A program made the translations under genes and the position numbers. Below are positions 1 to 11,817 of a DNA stretch of 64,000 nucleotides, piece after piece; the stretch's first letter is position 1, and every line of letters begins with the position of its first letter. The notes below the pieces were generated by a model, which did not search any database, was not told the DNA's origin, and saw only the letters and a program-made list of their open reading frames with translations. Where the stretch lies: NCBI GenBank assembly GCA_032164295.1, contig JAJHTX010000002.1, forward strand, positions 2,294,001 to 2,358,000, in the 5' to 3' direction. The DNA comes from Inonotus obliquus (Eukaryota > Basidiomycota > Agaricomycetes > Hymenochaetales > Hymenochaetaceae).

Positions 1-2
1 GT

Positions 3-806
3 AAAACTGACACCTGCAATCTAGGACAGTCAGAATCCCCTTCGCTTCCAGCGGAATCCTGCGTCCAGTCTCCCTCGCCGGCGGAAGGCCAGAAAGAACC
101 TCCCTCGGGCTGCCTTCGATCTCTAGCTCTCAGAGAGGTTTCGGCGCATCAGCAACCCAAAGTCTCGGGGCGTAAACACACGGGGCGACGGCGCTCGACG
201 ATTATAGGTACACGCGGCGCTAAGGTGAACTCGAAGGCCACTCGAAAGGACGCCAAACCCGCGACTCTCTGCTCACGTAGACGAGGTCACAACATGTTGT
301 CGACCACTGTGGAGGGAGTACCAAATGCGATGTCGACTAAATCTCCCCGTCGCGTATCACCTCCACTTGTTGGAGGGTCCCCTTGGATACAGCGTATGCC
401 AGCTGGAACTAATAGAGTGAAACTGGATGCTTCGAAGCCATTGACAGCTCCCATAAGAAAGTCTAGCCTCCCTCAGCAAGAGAACCCCCAATCCATCAAG
501 CGTGCTGCCATTGAATCTAATTCAGCCGTTATCTCGCATATAAAGCGTCGCAGCCTATCTGATATATCTGCATCGTCTCTCAATGCTCGACCCGGTAGGC
601 TTCTAGATTCTTCGGTGCTTTCGTCTTCTGCTGGATTCTTGGAAACATCCTCAGCCCAAGACTCCGCCGTTCTTTCTATACCCATGCCCAAACTCTCCGC
701 CAATCAGCCCGTCACCACTGACAACAAAAACCACGCTCCCATACGTCCCTCTCGAGCTGCAATACCTCCTGGCTCGATTATTCTGTCTTCAGATACGATT
801 CTGTGA
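3..806 (+). CDS. 3' end of an unrecognised gene (partial)
   Basis: The frame is open without a stop from position 3 to the TGA at 804-806, so this is the C-terminal part of a gene that begins left of the window. There is no credible ATG near the left edge, and the first bases could also lie just after a splice junction. The roughly 267 visible residues are rich in Ser, Pro, Arg and Lys, with basic patches (for example RRRGH near the middle and IKRRS about 85 residues before the end). They look like a disordered regulatory tail. I recognise no domain and assign no function. Coding status rests on frame length and composition only; the opposite strand is also open over part of it but shorter. 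Confidence 0.5.
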   Translation, partial: KTDTCNLGQSESPSLPAESCVQSPSPAEGQKEPPSGCLRSLALREVSAHQQPKVSGRKHTGRRRSTIIGTRGAKVNSKATRKDAKPATLCSRRRGHNMLSTTVEGVPNAMSTKSPRRVSPPLVGGSPWIQRMPAGTNRVKLDASKPLTAPIRKSSLPQQENPQSIKRAAIESNSAVISHIKRRSLSDISASSLNARPGRLLDSSVLSSSAGFLETSSAQDSAVLSIPMPKLSANQPVTTDNKNHAPIRPSRAAIPPGSIILSSDTIL

Positions 807-1392
807 ATGTCTCAAAAGCTTTTAGTCATCGTAATAGTCCTCTGGTCTTTTGGTTTTCGTCTGCTCGGTCTCGCTCTGCATTTCTTGATCTGCGAATCTC
901 GGTCTCGTTATCAGTCTAGTCATCTCCTTGCCTATTATGTTTTGTTACAAGTTTGCGTCGTAGTCCCTTGATTCGTTGTTATTACCCTGCTTGTGCCAGT
1001 TGCTTGAATCGTCATTTTCTAACGTTATCGTGCCGTCAATACGTATCGTGCCTCTCCTTCATATCTTGTGCATCTGTTATCTTGAGAATCTCCAGTAATA
1101 TAATGCTTTTCGTATCTCGTATTAAACCGCATATCAATTCCAGCCGGCGTTCCTCGTGAAACATTAAGTCGTATCATACAATAAAAAGATGGCCTATTAT
1201 TCCATAAGTCATTCGGATATCATTACCAAAAACAGACCATACAACCAACCTCCATAAAAATGCTCTACTTTTCCATCGCAGCTGAATTTACTATCAAGTC
1301 AAGAGCAGTCTAGCTTCAGGTATGATATTTGTGGTGGCGGGGTAGCGACGGAGAACGATGAAAGTAAATGATAAGGTCAAACGAGCCCAGGA
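807..1392. other. Intergenic, convergent 3' ends
   Basis: This gap lies between the stop of the left-edge gene and the stop of the minus-strand phosphatase gene. It is T-rich in its first half, as expected for 3' untranslated sequence of both flanking genes. I see no supported gene or repeat in it. Confidence 0.5.
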
Positions 1393-3198
1393 TCAGGCGT
1401 GCAGTCCCGGTCCAAACACATCAAACACGATCGGTATAGGGCCTGTGGCTAGGATGCCGATGCCTGCGTAGACGATGACTTTCGTTAGAACTATTGATGG
1501 TCGTCAGTTCAAAGCATAGACAATATAAGAATCCCTTAAAGCAGGGGAGCATACCGTCCGCGTCGTAATGCTTTACATCCTCGTCATCACCATTTGTCTC
1601 GTCAGGGCCTTCGGGAGTACCACGGACCTCCCTCGTTGTCTTGTCTGCTTGTCCGTTTCTGGTGTAAAATTCACTGTGACTTCCTATCTTGCCCTTCCTT
1701 ATGCGTCTCTTCATCCCACCGAGCTCATGGTCCATCTTACTTCTGCCCCTCTGGTCCAACCTACCACCTTCCTCATGCAACATCGTCGGCAAATCGATAA
1801 CACTTGGAATTGGATGTAGACCCTCGGGCTCAGGCACGCTACCAGCATACTCCGTAGCTGGAATATAAAATCGCCGGTTCGGGAGCTGTACGCCATTCGG
1901 AAGAATCCTTACTGACACCAGGCGGAACAAGGGCGGGAGAAGTGTGTGCAGGAGGAATTTGGCGCTCAGGCGCCAGACAAAAATTAGGGTGATACCGACA
2001 GTGAGTTTGAGGAGCGCGGTGGACCACCAGAGGAGGGATAGACGCCAAGCCGCATTTGTGTTCGTGGACAGCGAGGGAGAGAAGGCGGAGAGGAACGCCC
2101 AAGCTGATCCAGGCATCTTGGATACCAAATTCTCGTCCCCATACCCGAGTGCTGATGAAAACCAGCGACTGACAAGCTCTCCGCTTACGACACTCATAAA
2201 GGCAATGGCATCTTCAAAGCATGGGCAATCGTCTGCTGGCTGCGGATGCCAATGGACGATCAGCCCACATAGCAGGGAGACGATGAGCGGCGAAGACCAG
2301 TGGGCTCTAATAAGCCAGGCCTCAATGTTCCCCCAAAGTAATGCGTGTGTAGCCCACACGATGACACCGAGAGCCACTCCCGCAAAACAGTCCACGAGGG
2401 AATGCATGCCCGTGTATAATCTCCCCAGCACGATAGAAAAAACGTAAATGGCGAGGAAAATACAAGAAGAGATGTAAGTTGACGTTGTGATGGACGAGGC
2501 TGACGAGAAGTAATGTGCATGGATGATTGAATAGATGAATAATGCGATAGAAACGCTGTTGGTGGAATGTGTGCTGGGGAATCCGTACTCAAGATGGTGA
2601 GAGCCAATTGCTTCGATGGAAATGAGAGGCAATCAGCCAAAAAGAGGTACTTGATAGAGGCTGGAGAACGTACTTAATCGGGTAACCGGAGGGGCATACG
2701 GCCTCGGTGCGCAGATGAGATCTTTAATGAAGGAGGACACGTAAACACCCATGGCTAAGACGAACACCAGCCTGAATGGGTCTCAGTCCAGCCATTTGAG
2801 CTGTTGCTTCTAGTTTATGGTGCTCACCCTCTGCCAATGTCAGACAGACCAAAGAAAAACAGAGCTGGCAGGGCCATCATGAAAAAGGTATGGGTTCCCA
2901 AAGTGCTTGTGTAGACAAAGAACATGTCTAACCAGGGTGACCTGAAACGATCTTGTAGACCGGCAATCCACTCGGATTCACTTTGGAGACGATGGATGAT
3001 GAAGCGACGTGCGAGTGCACGCCATGGGGCAAGATTGGAGGAGTAGAAATATTCCGGCGCCGTGCCTACTGCGTAGGGTGCATGTATGGTAGTCGACGAG
3101 AAAGCATTGCTGGTAATGGACGTAGAATTAGCACCATCGGTGTGATAGGACGGCATGTTCGATGAACATAAAGGATGGTCGTCCTCGTCGCATAACAA
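1393..3198 (-). CDS. Sphingoid-base 1-phosphate phosphatase, Lcb3/SGPP type
   Basis: Exons, in transcription order, are 3198-2828, 2771-2674, 2610-1555 and 1490-1393 (540 aa, all phases close). The PAP2 lipid phosphatase signature is complete. Motif 1 is KDLICAPRP in exon 2. Motif 2 is EYGFPSTHS, read across the exon 2/3 junction as RLTIGSHHLEYGFPSTHS. Motif 3 is GRLYTGMHSLVD, with the catalytic His. Hydrophobic helices follow on both sides, and the C-terminus (TKVIVYAGIG...) matches the Lcb3 branch rather than generic PAP2 enzymes. Family members are ER membrane proteins that dephosphorylate dihydrosphingosine and phytosphingosine 1-phosphate, feeding ceramide synthesis and lowering the signalling lipid. 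A hydrophilic stretch of about 90 residues lies between the last two hydrophobic regions. The start at 3198 is the first ATG of the open frame; the cytosolic N-terminus is Ser/Thr-rich. Confidence 0.88.
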
Positions 3199-3397
3199 AA
3201 TACGATTATGTAAGCTGCGCTGATCAGTAACACTAATTATGTAATATAATGTCTTTTTTAAGCGTCTTTGACCAACGCCATGCTATACTTATGCTTGCTT
3301 GCAAACCTAGGGCGACGTTGCACTAGTACTGACAATGGCGCATTAATAGGAATGAAGCTTTTGCAGACTCACTCCTGCACCCTCGCGTCGTTCCATC

Positions 3398-4005
3398 ATG
3401 CCCGACAGGATAGCACGGCGTTCAGATTCACGTCGTTCAGATTCACGTCGTTCGAGTCAACGTGACTCTCGACGCAGTAAGTTTGCGCAATATCGCCATA
3501 TTTTCCTTTCTCAGACTGACTTCGGGTATTTTATGGTCGGAAAGATAGCAGACAATCGCTTCCTGATTCATCTATGACCGATCTTTCACTAGGTCCGGGA
3601 GGCGGACCAGAACCATCAATATCGAGCGTGACCGAATCCGAACTTCGTTCGGGACAAGGCACTTCACATGACAGTAGGGGCTTGGATGAAAGGAAGAGGA
3701 AGAAGGGAAAGCGCCTAAAAACGGACGTATATAGAGTAACCAGCGGTGAGGAGCGTAGAAAGTATTCATTCGACGGAAGCAGCGGTTTTCCTAGTATAAA
3801 GGAGGAGGTTTCAATCGACAAAGAGGTACATCGTGGTTTCATTCTTGAACCCCGAGGACAGAGGAAACAACTGGGACCCGGACATATGACGATCACAAGG
3901 AATATATCCACGACGGACAGAAAATTTAGTTGGAGTAAGCAAGGACTCCAGTTTACCACGAAGTTCAACAGAGAGACACGTATCAGTAGAAGTCGTGAGG
4001 ACTAG
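3398..4005 (+). CDS. Small RS-repeat protein, function unknown
   Basis: Two exons, 3398-3476 and 3545-4005, give 179 aa. Exon 1 encodes a start Met followed by imperfect RRSDS repeats. The repeats continue smoothly across the proposed splice (SRR then NSRQS), which is why I accept the intron even though its acceptor (tcggaaag) has a weak pyrimidine tract. The rest is hydrophilic: a Gly/Pro patch, a KRKKGKR basic cluster that could be a nuclear localisation signal, and a basic C-terminus. RS dipeptides suggest RNA or splicing contacts, but there is no RRM, so this is inference only. It ends 285 bp before the stop of the convergent DUF2264 gene. The opposite strand carries a 145-codon open frame of poor composition, so coding strand is not certain. 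Confidence 0.45.
3419..3448 (+). repeat. 15-bp tandem repeat encoding RRSDS
   Basis: Two perfect copies of a 15-bp unit (cgttcagattcacgt in one register), with a third, partly diverged start, lie in exon 1 of the small RS protein. The unit length is a multiple of three, so copy-number change keeps the frame. Confidence 0.7.
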
Positions 4006-4289
4006 TAGGGATAATCGTTTCATGAACTACTCTGTGTATTTATAAAATGAAAAGTTGGCCGTTTCATCTACATGCCATAAGTTGCGGAACCTTGTTTTCA
4101 CCTGCGTGAACGAGTTCGCGATGATCACTAGTACTGTGCTCCGCTCTGTACAACACAGCGAGTAAACCATTTGAAGGTTAGAAAATAAATAACCTCGCAT
4201 AACAAAACGGTAATACATAATACATAGCACGATTTTTAACTGCGTAGTAATCCTTATTTATAAATTTCCCTGTGCACCGATCCAAGGAC

Positions 4290-6358
4290 TCATGGTATAA
4301 TGGCTGCAATTTCCTCCGGCACATCAGGTTTCGTATTTTCCCACTTTTCAAGCCAACCTGCGCGGGGACCCTCATAGCCTTCCGCGGCGGGAGTCGCAAA
4401 AACTGCGGTTATAAACCAGACATCTCCCCGATTTGGATCAATATCAGAAACGAGGATGGGCAGCACTGTCCTTGCTTCAACTAGGTTCGAGTTGGCGTCG
4501 AGGCGTAATACTTCTCCTTTCCTCTGCGCATTTCCGTTCTTAAGAGCAAGGATCCCTGATGCACCAGCGCGCGAAGCAGCACGCGCCGCGTTACCGCGCT
4601 CATATACGCCGAATTCCTCAGAGTTTTGCGCGACGGGATCTAGATGCCGTCCGTCACGACGTTGTCCGTAAATTGCGAATCCACCCTCTGCAGCCCGCAA
4701 TGGACGTCCGGCTCGAATACGGTGAACACGCAAGTGCCAAAGAGGCGCGCCTCGGGTTGGTGGAACAAGCCACGTTTCAACTTCGACATCCGGCCAAGGC
4801 AGCCACCTCGATCTCAACCAAGTAACACCACTTTTTCCAGTCTCAAACTGCGCGTCAAGTGTGACGCGCCGTTGGCGCCAGAATTCCATTGCTGGATCCG
4901 TTCCAAGATCGCAAAGGGCCAATGCGGAGTCTGGGGCCGCTTCCGAGAGCGTCCCAATTCCAACGGGGACGCTATAGCCAAAAGCGCTCGAGTACGCAAA
5001 TTTCCCATACTTTGCCGCGCTCTGTTTCAGGGAGTAACTGCACTGCTGACCGGATGAAAGTATGTATGTATGCCCGCCAAGATTCGTCGCGATATGTAGA
5101 GGCCGCTTGAGGACCTTCACGACTTCACTAAGGATCTCTGGGTAGGGTTCTTCTTTCGCAGACCAGAAAGGATGTGAAGGGGGGATGCCCAGTGTGATGA
5201 AGGACTTACAACACCAGTACGGAGACCCTGGCGAGTTGTAGTTCTCCGTCATGTTATGATTGGGATAGTTGAACCCGATAGTCAGAGTACCATCCGGGTT
5301 GAAGGCTCCGGGTTGTCTCGCCCAATAACGTATGTTGCGTAACTGCAGTCCCTTCACAATTCCCCATGAAAGAGGTGATGGCATTTCGACATCTGCGAAG
5401 GCCAGAGCTCCCCAGAACGAGGATTGAGCAAATCTATATGTCATACTACGTCCAAAAGGAACAGCACGTCCTATCAATGATAGGAAAGATAAATTAGTCC
5501 AGGATTGACAACCCAGCATTAAGACGCACCTTCAGCATCGAAATAATGAATGAAATCGATGGTAAATGCTTTCGCACGTCGTTTGTATTCTTCACAGCGT
5601 TCTGGGTCCTCCTTCTGCATGAGCTTCGAGTACACCAGCTGGGCAAACTGGATAGCAAATGACGAAGAGTAATAGTCAAATTGGCAAACAGTCTCCGGCC
5701 CGTCGCGTGACCAACCGTCGCCGACATAAAACGTATCTAGGTGATCCAAGTCAGCTTTCATCCGTGCTGCATCAAAGCGCGGAGAGCCGGCTCTTGAGAG
5801 TCCGAGATTCGCGAAAACCTTTTCGAAAAATACAATTTAGCAACAGCAACTGACGGGAGAATCGCAAGTACGCACTCTGAACCAAAGCCAATTCGTGTCA
5901 GGCATTTGCTTGTCATTCATGCCCCCAAGCCAGTTCTCGAAGTGCGTCTTGGCCTGCTGTGGGAGTGGATCCCAAAGCTTCTCTTTGGCTACTGCGATAG
6001 CAAAACCGATTGCAGAGCACTCAACCATGCGTTGGTCTTTGTCGCGCATATCTCCCCAGAACTCCGCATGATTCGGGTCCGTCCCGCTGGCGAAACCACG
6101 GACCCATCTCTCCGTACCGGGATAGGTACCTCCGCCCGCCAAGAAAGATGACAGACCCCAAATAGGGCGGGAGAATCCTTCTAGTTGTGCGGCAGTCTCG
6201 TCATAATGGGTTGCAGTGTGTCCGAGATGTACTAGAGCACCACCTGGAGAGGTGTGAGGTGCGAGGGCATCGAGCAAGCCAACGAGGAATGCTTGAAGGT
6301 CCTCTCTGGTTTCAACCGGATTAGATGCAAACGGAGAGACACTAGCAGCTGCAGGCAT
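4290..6358 (-). CDS. DUF2264 family protein
   Basis: Exons 6358-5876, 5818-5530 and 5470-4290 encode 650 aa. The sequence matches the DUF2264 family over its whole length. The N-terminal domain includes [28 protein letters not shown] (read across intron 1) and GDGWSRDG. The middle has [16 protein letters not shown] (read across intron 2) and SPYWCCKSF...HPFW. A beta-rich C-terminal domain follows. Family members occur in fungi and bacteria and are predicted to have an alpha/alpha toroid fold like some glycoside hydrolases and lyases, but no activity is established to my knowledge. There is no clear signal peptide. An ATG seven codons upstream (6379) is in frame and could be used instead. The gene is divergent from the PLAC8 gene, sharing about 680 bp of upstream sequence. 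Confidence 0.85.
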
Positions 6359-6379
6359 GATGGCTACCTTGAGAAACAA

Positions 6380-7039
6380 TTGCTGATCTGGATATCCTGA
6401 CCTTTTAAGATGTTATTCTGAGCCTGGTAGCTCGGTCCGAGCGGTCCGCTCGCGCCAGGAGGACTGAGAGAAGGAAAGCCATTCCGAGTTCGCCCCAAAT
6501 AGCAAACAGAATGCAGAGCGCACCGGATTGTAATCTTCAGTCAACATTGAAAGCGGTCACATGGATCCAGCTTGTCCTCGGTGGATCAGAATGCGTACAA
6601 AGTCGGGGGGCACGTCGATATGCATAACGATACACTGCATCCAGTGCTAGACTACCTCAGGAACTGCAAAAAGTTGTAAACTTGTGATGTCTGCGAAGAG
6701 ACAGCAGTCACAGTTACGTACGCTACTGGAAGCTTATGCGTCGTGATGCAAAGAGGCAAGGAGCCCACTACCAGCAGGACTGCAGACCATCCATTCATGG
6801 CGGCAGAGTTGATTGAATCCGTCGCGTCGTGATCCGTGATATGACAGTGATGATGCGCGCCTGCAGCTGAGCGCCCTTACTAGTGCGCACTGCCTTTCAT
6901 TTTCACCATCAACACGTGCAGACACCCTCTACTTATTTTATCATTTATGCGCACCGTCCTCTTTGCGATCCCCCTCTAACCTCTCTTGAGATCTCAAGTT
7001 CCGGATCGATTCGCTGACCCATATTCTCGGGACAACATC
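6380..7039. promoter_or_regulatory. Shared divergent upstream region
   Basis: This 660-bp gap separates the divergent starts of the DUF2264 (-) and PLAC8 (+) genes and must hold both promoters. The part just before the PLAC8 start is pyrimidine-rich, as is common upstream of fungal start sites. I see no clean TATA box and no gene. Confidence 0.4.
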
Positions 7040-8416
7040 ATGACAGTGAGTCTAGACTTCACCTTAGGGGAACAGCCTGCTTCACCCCCTCAACTCATTG
7101 AAGGGGAACTTGGTTTCCCCGAGACACGATCATACCCACTGTGCTAGACTATATCTCTCGATCATTCTCCGTGACAATCGCTCTGGACTAGACTGAAAAA
7201 TTGTATGTTTGGCAGTCGTCTCGTGAAGTCTTCACTATCGCAACTCCGGCGCATCAAGATGCCAAGCGTCCTGGTTCTCAGCGGCAGTGAGTATTTCGTG
7301 ATTCAGAGCCTCCTGTCAAAAGAATCAGGCACCCATCCGTATACTTACTATATAATTTAACTTGCACTGGATAGATTGCCCCAGGCCCAGGACTCACAGA
7401 CTTTGCTGGCGTTGCCCCCCCACGCATCTTCGTCTGCTCAGTTCTACGCCTACGCACCGCAGCAGCAGCCCTTGGGTCCCGCGCCCACTGAGCCGACAAC
7501 GTACGCTTCCAACTTTCCTCAGCCGCAGGATTCCGAGGTGTACCGAAGCGTTCCTGAAAAGCAGCCTGTTGATACATCCCAAGCCTCAACCCGCTCGGAA
7601 AGGTCCCCTGCGCCACCTTATACCTCTCCCGTTGCGGGTAACTTCACTATGCAGCAGCCCCAGTTCGACCCGAACTATAATCCCAACGTTGCGCGTCCCG
7701 CGCTTGCGTACGGTTACTCTAGCCAGCAATCATACCCGCAGCTCCAACCGCAGATGCAGGTGTCACAGCCTATAGCCGTTGTACAGACTATGCAGCCTGC
7801 TCCCGCGCCGGGAATGGATATACGAAACATCAAGGGCATCCCTCGTGATGGAAACGGAGAGCGAGAATGGAGTCACGGATGCTCCGAATGTTTCGACGAT
7901 TGTGGAACGTGTAAGTTACCTTTCCTCTGAGATTTTGACTGTTATGATATTCATTTCTCCTTGTTTACGATGTGACTAGGCATGTTGGGATGGTGCTGCC
8001 CTTGTATGCTCTATTCGCAGATCCAAACGCGCTTGAATCATCTCGAGACGCGGGGATTACCGCACCCCTCAGGCGGGGATTCATGTGCCAGCGACTGCTT
8101 CTTACACTGTCTTCTCAACTGTTGCTCGTTTGGTTGGGTCCTTCAGGTAATTATCCTATCCAAATCACCAGTTCTGGTTGAGACTAACTTCGATGACTAG
8201 ATCGGCCAAAGACAATCTGTCCGCACGCGCTACCGCATCGCAGGAGATGGTTGCACTGATTGCATGATGGCATATTGTTGCTCCCCATGTGAAATGACTC
8301 AGGCCTCGCGCGAGTTGGAGCTTGAGGAGCAAGCATTTGGGGGCGCTCCTGTTGCTGTTATGCAGCCTCCAGTCATGCCTAGTAGTGTACCCAGCACGTA
8401 CCCAGAGAAGCAGTGA
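7040..8416 (+). CDS. PLAC8 family cysteine-rich protein
   Basis: Five exons (7040-7045, 7216-7286, 7375-7910, 7980-8146, 8201-8416) encode 331 aa. Exon 1 is only ATG ACA; it is the only upstream exon I found that gives an ATG and the correct phase for exons 2 and 3. The first 170 or so residues are Pro/Gln-rich and probably disordered. The PLAC8 domain follows, with SHGCSECFDDCGTC, then CMLGWCCPCMLYSQI across intron 3, then CASDCFLHCLLNCC, and ends near CTDCMMAYCCSPCEMTQ. PLAC8 proteins in fungi and plants are small membrane-associated Cys-rich proteins linked to cation export or cell-size control; the role here is not known. The C-terminus is again Pro/Val-rich. Confidence 0.85.
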
Positions 8417-9515
8417 GCCTACACGGCAACCCACCTCTTTCGAAAGCTTCAAAATGTGGTCGAAGTTTACAGAGAATTGTTTATTTTCGTCTGTTTCTGA
8501 CCTTTGGTACTCCCATATTTTCCCAGTATGATTATTCTCCTCCTACCCTATTGGTGTTGTAACTTTCCTCCCTCTGCACTTTCTTGCCTTCCAAACCTCC
8601 TGAAACTCTATTTATTGTCTCGTGCTGAAACTGGATGTCCCTACCGCAGCCCTACCGCCCAATATTCTGCTTGACGTCGGGCGCAGTCTAGGTATTGATC
8701 CGTCACCAAGGCGATTTGCAAGTGAATTTCAAACGTTACTCATCAGAACGACTACGACTGAGGCATCTCTTTTTCCCGGTTTTGGTGGCCATTTTCTTTC
8801 TAGCTCAGTCTGGCAAGGGATAGTGAATCGCTTCATTGTTCTGCTGATCTACAGAGATCCATAGGCGGCGTTGGAACACCGCCCCATGATAACTGTACGA
8901 GAGCACAAGCAACCATAGTGGCTGAACAAGAGGGTGAGGTCATAAGCTATGCGAATTATTGAACGACATCCTGCTGCGGATGAATGGTAATACTCAATCT
9001 TAGTGTTCTTGCGGGATAGATTTCGGATCATGAAGAGTGCTGCAATACATACGTTACGGAGGCAACTCTGACCTTCTTTCCTTTTCCATTCCAGTTTCAG
9101 TAGAGTCGGTGCAATATGTTGATAATCAGAATGAGTAATCATTCGTTACCACAACACGTATTGTATCTTTGTAACGAATGACCCAGAAAGTTAACCAGAT
9201 GTAAGAGGAGAATAGATAGCAGAACTATTAAGTTCACAAAAGCAGCATAAATCCACGAGCCGCTTTGTTGAAAACGTCAAGGGATTATATGGTACCTACA
9301 GTACTTGAGCGAGAGCGCGTCCCGGTCGGCATTTTCCGAGAGGATGACGGACGGGATTCGGTTAGACATGCCAAACCAGGCAATTATCCGGGAGAAGCTG
9401 AGTGGTCGGTCCATGCCCTTCGATGCCCTACTTACAACACCGCATTCCACCTTGCAGCCGCTAACAACATCCACGACGGTAGCGACCACGCAATTAGTCG
9501 GCTCGCTCAACAGAA
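8417..9515. other. Intergenic between PLAC8 and DCP1
   Basis: The gap holds the 3' untranslated part of the PLAC8 gene and the promoter of DCP1. Short open frames occur on both strands, but none has a convincing composition or splice context. I see no gene. Confidence 0.4.
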
Positions 9516-11817
9516 ATGGCACAGAACAGATCCAGGGCATCTTCGAGCGCAAATCCTCGCTGTAGCTCAAGTAACATCCCTCCTAAGCAGTCTCCCAAGA
9601 AGCACCAGCAACATCAGCAACGCCCATGTCGTGGCTCAATGCAGGCATCTCATTCACCGTCATTCACCCCTGCACGTCCAGTAAGCATACCAAAGGAAGG
9701 CAGAAACGGCGTAAAGGCCACACCTACACCAGAGCCGAAGCTGGATGTAGGTATGACTCCTCAAGAGCGCTACTACAAGAACTTGCGTGTACTACGCCGT
9801 CGCGACCCGCATATTGGATCTATTTTTGATCAGTTCGCGCATGTTACTGTCTACTATATGCTAGACGATTTGAACATGGAGAGAGCAGGCTATGAAGGGA
9901 CTCTATTTTTCTTTGAGAGGTGCGTTTGTCATTCTATCACAAGAGACTTTGTCTCAATGGAGCATACAGAGATATCGAACCAAGATATGGATTATTTATT
10001 CTGAATCGTCAAGGAATGCACGACTACATACGCTATTTGTTGCATGATGATGTTTTTGAAGTGACGGGCGACGCTGTCTGGATCAGCACTCTATCTCCTA
10101 TTTCACGCAATGCAATGGGAGACCAGGATAAAACGACGGGATTCTGGACACTAGCTACAGACTCTCGAGAAACGCTAGGAGATATGATGATGCGTTTGGC
10201 ACCGTACATTCGCCGAGGCGAGCGATACCCGGATGAATTCCGGTATGGACCAGACCGTGCAGTTCCGCATCAGAACAACGTCCCCAGTGGTAATCGAGAC
10301 GATGCGAAGCACGATTTCTTAAGAGACTTACCAGACGAGATGCGGGAAAAGATTCTCAAAACAGTACAGATCGCAAAAGCCAAAGCTCAAGAGGAAGGAG
10401 ATGGACGGAATAGTAAGGAGAACTCGAATTCGATACCATTAGCTCAGTCAACACCATCAGAACTTGATCAGCTATTTTCAAAACTCGCGGCGAGCGAAGT
10501 ACCACCTCCTGATCCTACTCCTCCTGTCCCGCAGACCGGCCAACAACCACTTACCGGAATAGCACTCCTCGACACCATGTTTGCGTCAGTTTCCTCTCCA
10601 CCCATCCCTTCAATTAGCGGAGGGCAGAGGCTGACACTTCAACAATTGGGCCTAGCTCCATCAGTATCTTCACCCCCGGAGAGCATGGAAATCATCTCGC
10701 CAAAGCCAAGCACCGCAGGATTGCCGCAGATTCTCACGACAGACGTCATTGATGAGCTGATGGGGCTACCCAGTTCGGACAGTCGAAGTGCATCTCGTTC
10801 TTCTACGTCTGCTTCTTGCGTGGAACGTCCCAGGTCGCCCAGCTCCGCTGGAGGCTGTCGCGGTAGGGAACAGGGATATTTTGCGGACTTCGGTGAGGAC
10901 GATGGAGGAACATCCGAAGCATCGACAAATATTGAACCTGATGTCCAAACGAGCGAAAGCATCTTGGAGCGCCTCCTACCGGGAACACGGACGACTTTCT
11001 TAAGTGCTGCTACTACTGCTGCCTCCGGGTCGTTGAAAGGCGATGCCACTCCGCGAGCGAGGGTAGAGCAGCTGGCACATACATCGCCACCGGTGAATCC
11101 GCCCCCGAATGTAGCTCTTACTGTGTCCGCGAATGCGAGTCCATCTATTAACAACAAGAAAAGCGGTGCGCAATTAAAAGCCACCTCCAGGACTTTCTCT
11201 GAACCGTCGACTGTGCGCATCCCTTTCCAGTCTGGTGCGGAATTGTGGCCTAACGGCGAGTCCTCTGACACTGGAACTGCGAATGGCACGGGAGACGGTA
11301 ATGAGGTAGTTGAGTTAGACTTTAGCGAGATCGGCGCGCTGGACGACATTCGCTCTTTTGAGGCAAAGGCCAACAACAATATTGCTGGTGGACGGGAACG
11401 AGATGCAAAAGGGAGAGAAAAGGTCAAGATAAACGGCTCGACAACCATCCCTAAAGGTGTCCACAAAGGTATCGGAATAGTTACTACGCTAGGGAAGGAC
11501 ACAAACGCAAATCGGGAGCGCGAGAAAAGTGGGCCGAAGACGATTGTACCCACCCCTCAGGCTATCCAGTCCACAGATATCCGGCAAGACGTTGTTGGGC
11601 GATCTCTACGTACCGCACTTTTGCGGTCTAACCTTCTTGCGTCAGATGGACAAGCTCTGAGCAAGAATGCATTTGTGCGCGAGGTCTTGACCCTTATCCA
11701 CGTATGTGTTCTCTTAAGTATTTCGTTCGTGGCTGTCTAAAGGATTCGTAGACCGACAGCAAGTTTGTTGATAAGATGTACCAGACGTACCAGGACAGCG
11801 TTTCGAGCTCTACTTGA
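9516..11817 (+). CDS. DCP1: mRNA-decapping enzyme subunit Dcp1
   Basis: Exons 9516-9919, 9970-11701 and 11752-11817 encode 733 aa. Residues from about 90 onward form the Dcp1 EVH1-like domain: YKNLRVLRRRDPHIGSIFD, YEGTLFFFERD (across intron 1), then YGLFILNRQGMHDYI. A long low-complexity region of about 450 residues, rich in Ser, Pro, Thr and Gly, follows. The C-terminus (LSKNAFVREVLTLIHTDSKFVDKMYQTY, spanning the last intron) matches the Dcp1 trimerisation helices. Dcp1 activates the Dcp2 catalytic subunit in 5'-3' mRNA decay and sits in P-bodies. Yeast Dcp1 is much shorter; the long linker and trimerisation end resemble metazoan and filamentous-fungal forms. The start is the first ATG of the frame. 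Confidence 0.88.

Noticed and set aside
10639..11553. 304-codon open frame on the minus strand opposite DCP1
   Set aside because: It is antisense to the low-complexity linker of Dcp1; its composition mirrors that linker and no family motif or splice context is seen.
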